DNA of 64,000 nucleotides from Silene noctiflora (Eukaryota; Streptophyta; Magnoliopsida; Caryophyllales; Caryophyllaceae): NCBI GenBank assembly GCA_009801015.1, contig VHZZ01000009.1:73227-137226 (forward strand). Reading direction: 5' to 3'. Position numbers and translations under genes: made by a program. Positions 12,879 through 25,059 of this stretch are shown here, one piece after another (position 1 is the stretch's first letter; each line of letters starts with the position of its first letter). The notes beneath the pieces were generated by a model. That model was given only the letters and a program-made list of their open reading frames with translations, made no database searches and was not told the origin of the DNA.

Positions 12879-14432
12879 TAAAATTGTTAAATGGGATTGG
12901 GAGCGGATTATTTGTAAAATTTGGAAAAGATGGTCTTTTCGTAAGTTATTTTGCAGTAAAGTAATTCTTTTACGTAGTGATTTTGGGTTGTAGTGAGTAT
13001 TTTAACCAAAAAGAATATTTGTTTGTATGTGAATTTTTAATTGGGTAAAGTAATTGTCTTGTGTAACGGCATGACATTTTACATAAGGACATAACGCATT
13101 ATAATTTATAAAAGGAGAAATTACCAAAAAGCAAAGTGGTTACGTGAATGTCTTTGTGGTTTCTAATGTAGTAATGGTGTTGTCTGATTATTGTGTCTTT
13201 TACTTGTGATCCTAAATAGGCTTTATTGTTGCAAATATTTTGCCTCCAACCCCCATTTTGCAATGATTATTAACCTCATAACGGGTTCTATGTTATTATC
13301 TCAGTAATACAAGTTCAAATAGAGCTGGTTGTTATCATACTCAAAATAAATTATGTGTATGTAACAATTTGGTCTAGTGATGGACAAACTTCAAATGACA
13401 ACTAGTCTGATAGGGCGAATACCACTATGCACATTTGAATGGAAAACCGACAACAATCAGTCAGATGAAAAAGTAAACGTTTTGTCGCATACGCATGCCA
13501 AAGACTGCACGAAAGGTGGAGTATTTAACATATTTACATTATTCGAGTACAAAACTCCTATTCTAATGGTATTTCCTCTCTTTATTTCACTACTTCTTAT
13601 TATCACAAAATCATCTATATTATGTACCAAAAACAAAATCATCCATATTAAAGATTACATAAATCATAACATTTGGATGATATGTGGTAAAGACACTAAG
13701 ACGTGAGATGAAACGTTAAAATGGGTTAGTGAATCGTTCTCTCGTACTTCCTCATTCAACAAACAATACTTGAAAAAGAACAATGTTAACGACATTTTGT
13801 TTCTAGGTGTTCTCTACGACCTTCTCCTCCCACAAGCACATACGTAAAAATGTAAAATACGTCACATTTTGCTTACTTCGAAGAACAATATGAGTGCCCT
13901 CGCTCTTCAAATTTTCTCTCTAACCTTCTCCATTCAAAATCAAATAAAACACGCCTTACATTATATTTTACTTACACAAACAACAATACTACAAGTAACT
14001 ACAATTCATTATTTTATCGACTTGTGAAATGAGAAGATCAGAGAAGACCCGAAAAAACCCGTCCACAACGTCGATCACACCTGAAATGACGAAAATACCC
14101 TTTTGAATCCGTGACTCAAGTAAAGAGTGGCCACCACCACCAACTCTAACAATCTCTATACCAATTCTCTTCCCTCGTGCAGATGCTTTGATACTCAAAT
14201 CCTTTCAACGCATATTCCATCATTTTCAATTTTAATTTTAATTTGAATCACACACATTATAAACTCACATCCTCCATTTATTCATTTACCCAATTTTCAT
14301 CATAATTCACATTTAATTTCATAACATTTATCCAATTAATGATGAACTAACAATCAACAATCTTAACTTTCCACCATTGTTGATTGATTTCAAGCTTTAA
14401 TTTTCAATACCCATCTCATTAATTCTCTTAAG
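12879..14432. other. Spacer: promoter and leader region of the ankyrin-RCC1 gene
   Basis: AT-rich, with no supportable gene. Bases from roughly 14000 to 14432 probably include the promoter and first untranslated exon of the downstream gene, because a good splice donor (CTCTTAAG followed by GTGATC) lies at 14432/14433. I could not pick a TATA box or transcription start with confidence. Confidence 0.4.
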
Positions 14433-15832
14433 GTGATCAAAGTTTTATGCTTTTTTGAATAATTGTAAAAAATGTAGTAGTTTGAAATTTAAATCATATG
14501 ATCATGTTTAGCATAATTGGGTATTTGTTTTGGTTTAATTTTGTGTTAATTTGCAATTTTTCTTGTTAATCTTTGTTTGAATTGAAATGGGTAGATCTTA
14601 ATTTCTGTGTTAAATATATTTTTGGCATGTAATTAGATGTTAATTCACTTAATTGTTGGTATAACATGCTAATTCATGTTAATTTGATCTGAATTTTGAA
14701 TCTTTTGATGTAATCATGCCTGTTGTGTGCTACATTGTCTTTAATGTCCCTTAATTTTCTGCAATAATGCTTCAAATTGCACCAATTTTCAAGTTTTGTA
14801 TATGATGTGTGCATTTGAAGTTTAGATCAACTCTTTTTAACACCAGCACTCTCGTATTAAGTACGTCGGCCGACTCGAAATCATTTTGGGATTAAGGCTC
14901 TGATGTTGGGTTTGAGGTTTCCACAATTCTGGTTGGCAGTTTTGACGTTGAGAAATGAGAACTGTGAAATTGACAGTTTTTCTAAAGTCACCTACCTAAA
15001 AGAATTGACCTCATTTTTTTTATTTTTTATTTATTTATTTTGCATTATGTTTTGAGACATTTTGGCATGATTGGTTTAATGATGCTTCAACAAGAAGGAG
15101 TCGATCTCGAGTATTGAGCAAGAGTTAGTTGCTTTTATCATTGATGGTTAATTTGATTCACTTCTTGGAGTAAAAGTTATGCTTGTCTGTACTTTGATAA
15201 CTACTTGAATAGGTAACTTTTATGATCCCATTTCCCTGTGAAACTTTAATGTGTGCGGAAACTTTGTTATCACTGGATACAAAAGGTGATCTCCGTTTGC
15301 TTGCATTCATAATTTGAGTCGATTCCATTTATTATAAATATTGTCGGTGTTGTATGCATTTTTTTCTGTGTTTCAATTAATTATGTAGGTTCTTGTTACT
15401 TTTAATGAGTTTAGTTGTTTTTTTGACTTTGATTATTGAATTGCAGAAGCCAGATAAGTTTGGCAGGTTATCATGGAAATGTCGATTACTTAAGAGAATG
15501 AGATGAGGACTAGCATTGGTGGTGGGTTGATAAATTGATATTGTCGTGCCAAGGACGTATATGAGAAGGTTATCCTGTGATTGATCTTACCGTCAGACAA
15601 ATATAGCTGAGATTTAATAATTTACCTAAATTATCATGACAGACTAACAATTCAGTTTTTTTAAGATAAGGCCAGGGCCTTGAGGTGCTGTCTCTGTGTG
15701 TCTTCCAAATAGATGTCTAATCTGTTTTGAAATAGCAGCTTCTATTTGGGAGACTTTTCTGGTTTTAATACTTTTTTAGGTTAAAATTTGTAATCACCTA
15801 GTTTAAAAAGCTTTTTATCATAACTGGTGTCG
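14433..15832 (+). other. Probable 5'-leader intron(s) and leader of the ankyrin-RCC1 gene
   Basis: A donor at 14433 (GTGATC) and an acceptor TTGCAG ending at 15446 would remove a 1,014 bp intron. The sequence from 15447 to the start codon at 15833 holds several ATGs, which suggests that part of it is spliced out too. Inference only; transcript reads would settle it. Confidence 0.4.
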
Positions 15833-18800
15833 ATGGAGGGATTGGCCTCGTCTCAAGGGCATAAGCATAGTCTCCAAAGTCATGGCCGCAAAACTTCTCC
15901 GGGTGGAAGTCAAAAGGATCTTTGGCTTGTTGTACGAGAAGGGTCATTAGCTGATCTGGAATTAGCTTTGACCCATCTAAAGAAGAATGGAGGTAATATA
16001 AATTCGAGGAATGCTTTTGGTCTCACCCCTCTTCATATTGCTACTTGGAGAAATCACATTCCTTTTGTGAGAAGGCTTCTTGAGGCTGGTGCAGACCCTG
16101 ATGCAAGGGTGTGTTATCCTACTTTGTTCTGCCCCCTTATTATGTTACTCTAGCAATGACTCCAGGGTTTACGTTTGGAGTTCCTTTCTTATGCCTTGTC
16201 TTTCATATTTTGAAATTTTCTTAAAACGTGAGTTTGCTTTAAGGTTCCACCTGTAATGGAGCCGAAGCTCACTATATTCAGTGTACTTTTTACTGTTAAA
16301 TGTTGGGCATTCGATGTAGTTTTCATTTTGGGTCATTCGGAAACAACCTTTGTGTGTTGTTAACACGTTGGATTCATCACATCCCTCGTACTCCCCAATA
16401 TGTGGGCGCCCTTGAGGCATGGCCCATGGGAGTGTTTCATAGGTTTTCTAACGTCCTTATATGTCATAGTACTTTAATATTGGTTTTGTCGTAGACTTGT
16501 AGGTTCAAACTTCAAAGCAATATATGAATTTGATGCTCATTAGGTTATTGTTGCCTTGTTTCCTGCCTTCTGGCCATCTTTTCAGGATGGAGAATCAGGC
16601 TGGAGTAGTCTGCACAGGGCTCTTCATTTTGGTCATATTGCTGTTGCTAGTGCTCTCCTCCAGGGTGGTGCTTCTGTCACTATAGAGGACTTGAAATCAC
16701 GAACACCAATTGATCTCCTCTCTGGACCAGTACAGCAGATATTGGGCGATCAACATAACTCAGGTTTTGAAACTCATCTGTTCCGTGGTCGTAATTATAG
16801 TATTGTGTGTCCCTCCGTGGAGAAGTAATTATTTTGGTGTAGACTGAAATGCTTGACCTGTCAATTACAGTGACCACTGGGATTTATAGTTGGGGAAGTG
16901 GAACCAATTATCAACTTGGAACTGGAAACGCTCACCTACAAAAGTTGCCTTGCAAACTTGATGCACTTCAGGGTTCATATATTAAGTTGACTGCTGCTTC
17001 TAAGTTTCACAGTGTGGCAGTTACTGCTCAGGGAGAACTCTATACATGGGGATTTGGAAGGGGTGGCCGTCTTGGACACCCTGAGTTTGACATTCATAGG
17101 TACTCATATATTTGTGTTTCGGTGACGCTGTCACCTCTGTGGTGTTTTATTAAAGTAGGTGGTTAAAAAAATTGTATGTTCACTCGCTCTCATTTACTGC
17201 CACACATACTGAAATATCAGAAAATCTTGCATGTCTAATGTCATCGCCTCAACTTTTTGGAATAGTTCTTTCAAAAGTAATGTCATGGTATTTATGTAGT
17301 ATATGGTGAATTGAACTTCATCTATCTTGACCGAAAAGACCTGGAGATATTTGCGGGGTCCCGATCCGATGGTTAAGTTACTGTTTGGCATTAAGGCATA
17401 GTAAAATAGTGTGTGTGACGAGCCAAAAAGAGTATGACCTTTTATTAGGGTTGTATTGTCAAAGGAATGTAGTAATTGTTTCTTACGTGCAAGTGATAAT
17501 ATTTCCTTCCCATGGTTTATAGGTTCTACCGTGACTCTGGGGCAGCCCATTTCCCTAGGATCATGTAACCAGTGATGATATGCAACCAAACAGAATTCAA
17601 CTGTTCATCCTCTTAAACTGGATTTACTAATTCTCCTTAATAGATTCACTCAAAGTCACTGCTCATACGTGTGAAGTAGTTGTGTGTTTCTAGGATAATG
17701 GTTTTTCCTTGTAGAAGATGTGGTGGTAGTCATGGACTCATGGTTTAGGCGTTTAGCATATAGATATTACTTGTGGCTATTATGGTCAGGAGAATACATA
17801 TAATTTCCACTCGGGAAATGTTAATATTATCTAGCACTGTTGCTAAATATATGGAGGTTTGCCTGATATGTGCTTGTGTACTAGTAGTTTACTTACGTCT
17901 CTTTTTGCAGTGGTCAGGCTGCTGTAATTACACCAAGACAAGTAGTCTCTGGGCTTGGTTCTCGTCGAGTGAAGGCAGTTGCTGCTGCTAAACATCACAC
18001 TGTTATTGCTACTGAAAGTGGAGAAGTTTTCACTTGGGGATCTAATCGAGGTATTATAGCAGTTTAATGCTGTAGAGATGTTGGACAAGAGCAAAATTGT
18101 AGCACATTTTTACCACTTACCTTTTATTGGTTGGCTTTTCTTTTGTCAAATTGTATTGTATTATAGAACCATAATTTGTTTCTGGCATGTGGATAAACTT
18201 ACGTCATCATGTAGATTTGTTCAAACTTGACATGTTTTTTCTGTTACTAATGCAGTTTTTTTTCCTTTCAAATTAAATGTGCAGAGGGCCAACTTGGCTA
18301 TGCATCTGTGGATACCCAACCTACTCCTCGTAAGGTTAGCTCTTTAAAGCTGAAGATAAAGGCTGTTGCTGCAGCAAACAAACACACCGCTGCTGTTTCT
18401 GAGACTGGTGAAGTTTTCACTTGGGGCTGCAACAAGGAAGGACAACTTGGTTATGGCACTTCAAACTCAAGTTCAAATAATACTCCTAGATTGGTTGAAT
18501 ATCTGAAAGGAAAGGTATTTACTGGAGTGACTACTGCGAAGTATCATACAGTTGTTTTGGGAGCAGATGGAGAGGTACGCTTGTTTCAGATATCTGAATT
18601 TCTTTTTGTGCTCTATAGATCCTTATTCCTTACTGGTGATTTGACTGTTATAGGTGTTCACCTGGGGCCATCGACTTGTAACTCCAAGACGCGTGGTTGT
18701 TTCGAGAAATTTGAAGAAAAATGAGAATGCAGTAATGAAGTTTCACAGGATGAAGAGGCTTAACGTAGTTGCAGTAGCGGCAGGCATGGTGCACACTTTG

Positions 18801-21800
18801 GCGTTAACTGATGATGGGACTTTATTTTACTGGGTTTCATCTGATCCTGATCTGAAATGTCAGCAGGTTGATGGTGCAGATAGTCAAAACTTTTTCTTTG
18901 CCTTTCATTGATTTTGCAGAAGAGTTAATATTACTACATCAATCCATGAATAATCTTCCGAGTGTGATATGCGCAAAAAAAAGGAACATAGTATAATTTG
19001 GATATAGGAGGCACAAATCATAATGAACCTAGTCCATAAATAACAAACCAAAGAGGTCTCCACCTAGTGGTTAAGACGAGACGAAGGTTATTCATGGACA
19101 TTTCAAAATGTAAACAATTAAGTTTATTCATGAATAGAGGGAGTACTAATCATTTTACTTCTGTTCCCTTCTTTTTGCAGGTGTATTATTTCAATGGAAG
19201 GAAGATAGTCAGTATTTCTGCTGGAAAATATTGGAATTCTGCTGTTACTTGCACGGGTGATGTTTATATGTGGGACGGCAAGAAAAGTAAGGATAAGCCA
19301 CCAGCTGTAACTAGGTTACATGGTATGAAGAGGGCTACTAAAGTTTCAGTTGGTGAAACACATCTACTGATTGTTGGTTCAATTTATCATCCTGTGTATC
19401 CTGGCAACAGCATTAAGAACACTCAGATGCCAAACCTTAAGTTCGATAATGAATTGGAAGAGGTAGATGAGGGATTTATGTTCAACGACACCGTGTCTGC
19501 CAGCACACCATTCAGTTTGGAAAACGGGAATGCTGACAAAAAGCCAGTTCCGAGTTTAAAGAGCCTTTGTGAGAGCGTGGCAGCCGAATTTCTTGTAGAA
19601 CCACGAAGTGCTTTGCAAATGCTAGAAATTGCAGATGCACTGGGTGCAGATGATCTTCGCAAGCACTGTGAGGTATACACTATATGGCTTGTTTAGAATT
19701 TTCCCCATGTACACTATATGGCTTGTTTAGAATTTTCCCCATGTAAACATGTGAAATGATAATAATTAGATGTTTTACGCATGGTTTTAGATCTTGGTTT
19801 GGGAGTTGATCTCATAATCAATCGTTGTGCCATAGTGCAAAATGCCGATGTAGCACCCTCCAAAACCTTGATAACTTTGGTCATGAATTGGTCTCATGGC
19901 CCATATTTAACATCGTGATTGTGCGTTTGTTGGGATTTGGACTTGGTGTGGGAAGGTATGTGTTATAGACATAGCTGAGAAGAGATTGGATTGTGTAATG
20001 GGCTATATTTGACTTCCTATTCCACAAGTAAGGCGTGAAATATCATATTCAACTTCCCAAGACTACTAGATCTTGATATGATATGTGAATCTGTGATGGT
20101 AGCTTTAAGTTAACATGGTCACATGGCTTTCTGGTCCGAGTCTTGAGTGAGGTACTATCTAATATTATGTTTCTTTTTTAATACTACCGTGGGCTTCACA
20201 GAATCTGCGGCCGTCAAAGTTAATTGAAAAGTAGAAAACATTTACAGAATTTGATGTGTCCAATTTGGATGGCCCAAATATTTTTAGAATTTCATGTTCC
20301 TGTACTTAATTTGGGAGTAGAGGGGGTAATATTTGAGGTCGGTTGTACTTATAGTGGTTTCAAATTAGAAAAGATGCATTCTATTCCTCACTTCTCATCA
20401 TGCTCCGTTTTGTCATTTTGCTTTATGACTTGCAGGAGCTTGTCATTCGCAATCTGGACTATATTTTCACGGTCGCATCACATGCTGTTGCTACTGCTTC
20501 ACCAGAGATTCTAGTTCATCTTGAGAAATTGCTTGATATGAGATCATCTGAGCCCTGGAGCCATCGCCGACTGCCAACTCCGACAGCAACTTTCCCTGCC
20601 ATCATCAACAGTGAAGAGGACTATAATGACAACGAGGCTTTAAGGTTTCGAGATAATGTTCCCATGGTTGATACAGTATATCAAGCTGGTAAGTTAAGAT
20701 CAGAGAGCTTTCTGATGCCCATGAATGATGCTAATCAAGAAACCGCTAAGCAAGTTAGAATACTGCGGAAGAAGTTGCAACAGATTGAGGTTCTTGAGGC
20801 AAAACAATCGAAAGGGCACGTTCTTGATGATCAACAGATGGCTAAGCTGCATAAAAAACCTGTACTAGAGAGCTCCCTTGCTGAGCTTGGTGTTCCAGCT
20901 GAGACAACTACAAAACCATCATCTTCAGTCGCATTAGATGGTAAGGGCCCTAAGAAGGCAGGGATGTCTAAGAAGCAGAAGAGAAAGAGCAAACTCAAAG
21001 AATGTCAGGTTGATTGTAATGCCTTATCAGGCAGCGAGCTGGAGCCACTTCCTTTTAACACTGTTCTGGATGTTCAAGTGCTAAAGTCTACTGATGAAAA
21101 GGTGATTTATCTGTGCATTCTTTCTTGATTTTGTGTTCTTGCTTTAGCTGTCAATACGTAGTTAATGTTAACCGAGTTCTTGACTAATTGCGCAATTGAC
21201 AGATTGCTGCTGAACCTAAGGATGCAGTCACCAGAGAGACTCCTATTGCCTTTCAGAAGAAAAATGATATAGATATGAAAAGTAAAGGAACATCAGCAGT
21301 GGCTTCCAAGAAGAAAGGAAGGAAAGGAGGTCTGTCTATGTTTTTGACTGGTGCTCTTGATGAGCCAATCACAGTAATCGCTACTCCACCACCACCTCCC
21401 AAAATCGAAGGCCCTGCTTGGGGTGGAGCTAAGGTTTCAAAGATGTCTGCTTCTCTCCGTGAGATCCAACATGAGCAAACAAAATTGACGGGAAATCTTC
21501 CTGCCAAAAAGAAAGACAAGCTCGAAGACTTGCCTGATGATAAGAGGAATGGGAAGATTTTACTGAGTTCTCTCCTGCCTTCTAATCCCATTCCTGTGGT
21601 TGCAGCTCAGGCGCCACAGCCAGTAGAGGGTGATTCAGGCATACCTCCTTGGGCTGCTTCTGGGACTCCGCCTCATCTCTCTCGGCCTTCTCTTAGGGAT
21701 ATACAGATGCAGCAGGTACTACTAAATTGTTTTCCTTTGTATGGTAAAGGTTGTGTTACTTGTGTACCTCCAACTTTCCTTGCCTTGCCATGTGGAGGAT

Positions 21801-22106
21801 TCATTGAGGGTGATAGTTTTGTATTTCGTGTCATATATGACCATATGTGAATTATTACTGATGATGTAGCAATGATATTAACAGGTTAAAAAATACAATC
21901 TTGCACAAAGCCCAAAGTCAAGGACAACAGGTTTCTCAGTCACCACAGGCCAGGGCTCACCCTCCGATTCTGGCACACCAAGCCGGTGGTTCAAGCCTGA
22001 CATTGATTCTCCCTCGTCCATTCGGTCCATCCAAATAGAAGAAAAGGCAATGAAGGATCTCAAACGATTTTACAGCACAGTTAGGGTCATAAAAAACCCG
22101 AGCTAA
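15833..22106 (+). CDS. Ankyrin repeat / RCC1 repeat / BTB-like protein
   Basis: Ten exons with closing phases: 15833-16108, 16586-16763, 16871-17099, 17911-18050, 18285-18574, 18654-18866, 19181-19672, 20436-21101, 21203-21715, 21885-22106; 1,072 residues. Two ankyrin repeats (LTPLHIATWRNH at ~62; SGWSSLHRALHFGH at ~96) are followed by RCC1 blades marked by IYSWGSG, LYTWGFGRGGRLG, VFTWGSN, VFTWGCNKEGQLGYG and VFTWGHR (~150-480). Next comes a BTB-like helical stretch (LEIADALGADDLRKHCEE, ~590-607), then a charged, disordered tail with a Lys-rich patch. The closest match I recall is Arabidopsis AT3G03790 (~1,080 aa); animal IBtk has a similar layout. The family suggests a scaffold or CUL3 adaptor role, which is not proven here. 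The ATG at 15833 is chosen; an in-frame GTG two codons upstream is not a plant start. Confidence 0.93.
19676..19743. repeat. Perfect 34-bp tandem duplication next to a splice donor
   Basis: Two identical 34-bp units (19676-19709 and 19710-19743), each running from TACACTATATGG to TTCCCCATG. The first begins three bases into the intron after exon 7 (exon end 19672) and keeps the GTATAC donor. A recent local duplication. Confidence 0.9.
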
Positions 22107-22934
22107 TCCCTCCTTTCTTTGCTTAACTGGTTAGCATTTAAAAATAGTGTCATTCACAGATTAAATCGATCTTCTGTACATTTCCTTAGGTAGATGTCTC
22201 ACTCATAAAGTGAAAATTAAAAAATGGAATAAAGTAGTCGTCCCGTGGTAGGTTAGATGGTATTGTACAGATGGTGTCTAGTTTATCTTTTCCATTTGGT
22301 TAATTAGAAGGTTGAGTATTTTAAGTAGCCTTCTTAAATATCTTGTTTAAGGAGATTTTAGGTCAAATAATTCGGCAGCTCTAGTAGAGAAACCATAGGA
22401 GCTGCTCCTGTCTTTTCTGGAAGCCGGCGTTTAGGTTGTTGTCGATGACATCCATCGTTGCTTTGTATTTATGATGTTAGTTGTGTCGACTGTATATATT
22501 AGAATCAGAGTTGCGGATTTCAGACAGTTCGGTACGCCGTAGTATAATTCACCAAGGTTGTATTTCCAATCCCCTTGTAAATAAAGTTGCTAATAAGTCT
22601 TGCTAAGTGCAGACAGTTTGGAAGTCTTCTGCTACTTCAATCTGGTTATATATTTTGCTTATTTATGTGCCTTCTCAATTTTACATTTACCCGGTACCTC
22701 GCACATTGGACGAGGATGCCTTGAATCGGATGCAGATCTGGATCCATGATCTCGGCTCTGTAAATAGATCTACCGGGTACAATGTTTCCGGTTGGATAGG
22801 ATTCGCAAAGTCCAATGTGCTTGGATTGAATTTGTCTAATCCGCAAAATAGGGTCGGATCTTTGTTCAATGATCCTTGCTTAATCTCTGATAGTTTTATT
22901 GAAAATCTTTTGACTACTACGATTCATGCAGCAT

Positions 22935-23195
22935 AATAAGTCGACCCGGATTCTAATGACATGGTCCAAATAAGTAAATAACCCAACATCACACCAAACC
23001 CGCAGCCAGACAGATGACCGGTGACCCGACTATATCCGAATGTTTATTGTCGCATACTAGTTAGTATTGTTAAATAACATGATAACAATACTAGAAAATG
23101 ACTCGACCCCAAGTCTTGCAAACCCGAAATAACTGACACGAATTGATCTGACCTGCACCCGACCCAATTGTCATGTATTCCAGGTCTAGCCTTGA
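22935..23195. repeat. ACCCG-rich dispersed repeat
   Basis: Rich in GACCCG/CCGAAC words and ending with TTCCAGGTCTAG. Related stretches occur at 58-145 and 32285-32488, with a weaker one near 41840. The shared end word is close to GACCCGTTTGCCAGGTCTA. The family is unknown to me; a degenerate mobile element or low-complexity repeat is possible. Confidence 0.45.
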
Positions 23196-23454
23196 CTCGA
23201 CCATCACACCGACACCATCCAACCGTTATTCTCGAAACACCACCACCACAAACCCTAGAAAAACCTCATACTACCAAAGAATTTTAGCCTCACACAAGCC
23301 AAACCTACCTTTCAACACGTCCAACAAGCCTTATCATGGGTTGTCAAAGTCGAACCCAATTTAAACCGACTCAGTAAGACAATAACACTCTCCATATTCC
23401 CCTCTTTCAAAACACAAAACTTGTTCATAATCTCACAACACACAAAAGATTAAG

Positions 23455-23773
23455 ACGTTGTTTGGTAAACAACATATTAGGTGAAATTAGTAAATTCCGG
23501 CATAAATAGTAGATTGACCATCAATCTTTAATTTTATGTGTTTGGTTAATGACATATTCAGATAGCATATTGTAATAGCATATTCATTTTATACATGAAA
23601 ATGATAGATTTGTCCCTATAATCTGCTAATTACCAAACATGTTTTCTTAATTCTGCTAATTTAACTCGATGGTCAAACCTGCTGCTAAAACCTGCCAACC
23701 GTATTCTGCTAACGTTATCTGCTAACGTTATCTGCTACTGTAAATCTGCTTCTGTCGTTTGCCAAACATGGCC
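23455..23773. mobile_element. hAT-like miniature element
   Basis: About 319 bp with inverted ends GACGTTGTTTGGTAAACAAC and (minus strand) TAGGCCATGTTTGGCAAACG. The interior carries repeated TCTGCTAACGTTA and CATATTC words. No coding capacity. It lies between the ankyrin-RCC1 and CNGC genes. Confidence 0.5.
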
Positions 23774-23901
23774 TAACTACATCCCATCCAAACCCAATAA
23801 AACAACATACTCCGTACCAAACAAACATCGCCTATAAAACCGACCCAAACATAATCAAGTCCACCCCAATTCCACAAACAACATTCCTCAACGGAATGAC
23901 A

Positions 23902-24052
23902 TTTCTCATTTATGACGTGTGTGAACATGTCACAATTTGTAACGGACCCAAAATGTGACCATTTTAATGAAAAAATGTGCAAATTAGTGGTTACATTTTA
24001 TCTTAAGGTGGTAACATTTGTGCCGTCACAATTTGTGACCGTCACAAGTAAG
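23902..24052. mobile_element. TGACGG-type miniature element
   Basis: Starts TTCTCATTTATGACG and ends ACCGTCACAAGTAAG, with internal CACAATTTGTGACC. The ends match, in opposite orientation, the element at 33569-33741, and resemble the two 185-bp copies at 46927 and 48233. Superfamily not determined. Confidence 0.45.
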
Positions 24053-24463
24053 ACCAACTAGACCAACGGAAAAGACGCTAGGAGCACTATGTCAACCGTG
24101 ACAAGCAGAAGTAAGAAAATGAGTAGAAAGCGCATACCAAGTCTCTTGTGACTCTCTGTCTCTTTATTTTTCGTGTGTCCCAATTTTTTCACACTTTTTT
24201 CTTCAGTTTTAAATTAATCTTCCATTAATTACAAATTAACTTCCTTAAATTACCCAAATCAACTGTTAGTCAACGTTCCAAAAAGACTCAAACTTTACAA
24301 TTTTCACAGTCAACATATTCCCAATCAATTATCTTCAATCTTTCTGATATGTCAGGTATGCTATCTTTCTCAATTTTTTTGGGTTTTGTATTATGAATTA
24401 TGATGATATTTTTGCAGCAATTTTTTTGTTATTTACTTTGTTACTGTTATTTTATTTGGGTAA

Positions 24464-24546
24464 TTCGGAAATAGTCTATTTCTCCTTACCCCGCAATTTG
24501 GGGGAGCCATTGATACACCAGGGTAATGTTGTGGTTGTTGTTATTG
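24464..24546 (+). mobile_element. SINE 3' fragment (Au/TS-type)
   Basis: Reads CTTACCCCGCAATTTGGGGG, then a GAGCCATTGA-like block, GGGTAATGTTGT and a TTG-repeat tail. These are the 3' features of the tRNA-derived Au/TS-type plant SINEs. The 5' part with pol III boxes is not recognisable. In the CNGC leader intron. Confidence 0.5.
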
Positions 24547-24750
24547 TTTTTTTTATTATTAAAGATTGGAACTTTGGCTTGTTTCGGGTTGACCCAGTTG
24601 TTGATCCGGGTAGGGATCCCTTTGTTGTTTAAGTTTTTCTATGTCAAAACCATGAATTATTGTCAATGGTTTCTGGGCAGTTGACTATTTTAGCATATAA
24701 AACGGTGAAGAATTTTTTTGTGTTCTCTTTGTTTTTTTGGTGATGTAATG

Positions 24751-24840
24751 GGTTGGTAATATAGTGTAAAAGTTGCGTACATCTGACCCCCTTGCCCTGC
24801 TATTTCCGGGAGCCCTTTAGGCATTAGTATAATGTTATGG
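24751..24840 (+). mobile_element. SINE 3' fragment (Au/TS-type), first of an adjacent pair
   Basis: Contains AGTGTAAAAGTTGCGTACAT, CTGACCCC, GGGAGCCCTTTAGGCATTAG and TAATGTTATGG. It lies directly before a second, closely similar fragment in the same orientation. Confidence 0.55.
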
Positions 24841-24845
24841 GCGGT

Positions 24846-24934
24846 AACATAGTGTAAAGGTTGCGTACATCCGACCCCCCTTCTCCCTGTAATTTGCGGA
24901 AGCCCTTGAGGCACTGGCGTGATGTTGTTGTTGA
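24846..24934 (+). mobile_element. SINE 3' fragment (Au/TS-type), second of an adjacent pair
   Basis: Contains AGTGTAAAGGTTGCGTACAT, CCGACCCCCC, GGAAGCCCTTGAGGCACTGG and a GATGTTGTTGTTG tail. Nearly the same block order as 24751-24840, so either two insertions or a local duplication. Confidence 0.6.
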
Positions 24935-25059
24935 CTTGTTGATAAATAGTGTGAACAGATACTGGACTATGAGACGTTTTGAGGGTTTTTGTTTTACAAA
25001 ATTGTTTGTTTGCTGTTGATTCGTTTGGAATTTGTAGGTGTACATGTATTTGAGTGCCA

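Larger units (their letters stand above)
22107..24355. other. Spacer: 3' UTR of the ankyrin-RCC1 gene, repeats, CNGC promoter
   Basis: The 3' UTR probably runs to about 22600, with an AATAAA at 22580-22585. A 109-codon open frame at 22607-22936 has no plant start and contains short inverted repeats (CACATTGGA / TCCAATGTG); I do not call it a gene. Beyond lie an ACCCG-rich repeat, an hAT-like element and a TGACGG-type element, listed separately. The CNGC promoter and first leader exon must lie before 24355. Confidence 0.5.
24356..25037 (+). other. Probable 5'-leader intron of the CNGC gene
   Basis: GT at 24356 in GTCAG/GTATG context and TTTGTAG ending at 25037; 682 bp. It holds three SINE pieces. 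The coding start follows 22 bases after the acceptor. Confidence 0.55.

Noticed and set aside
15827-15832. Two-codon extension of the ankyrin-RCC1 protein
   Set aside because: Would start with GTG, not used as a normal plant start.
22607-22936. 109-codon open frame after the ankyrin-RCC1 gene
   Set aside because: No ATG start, no family resemblance, short inverted repeats inside.
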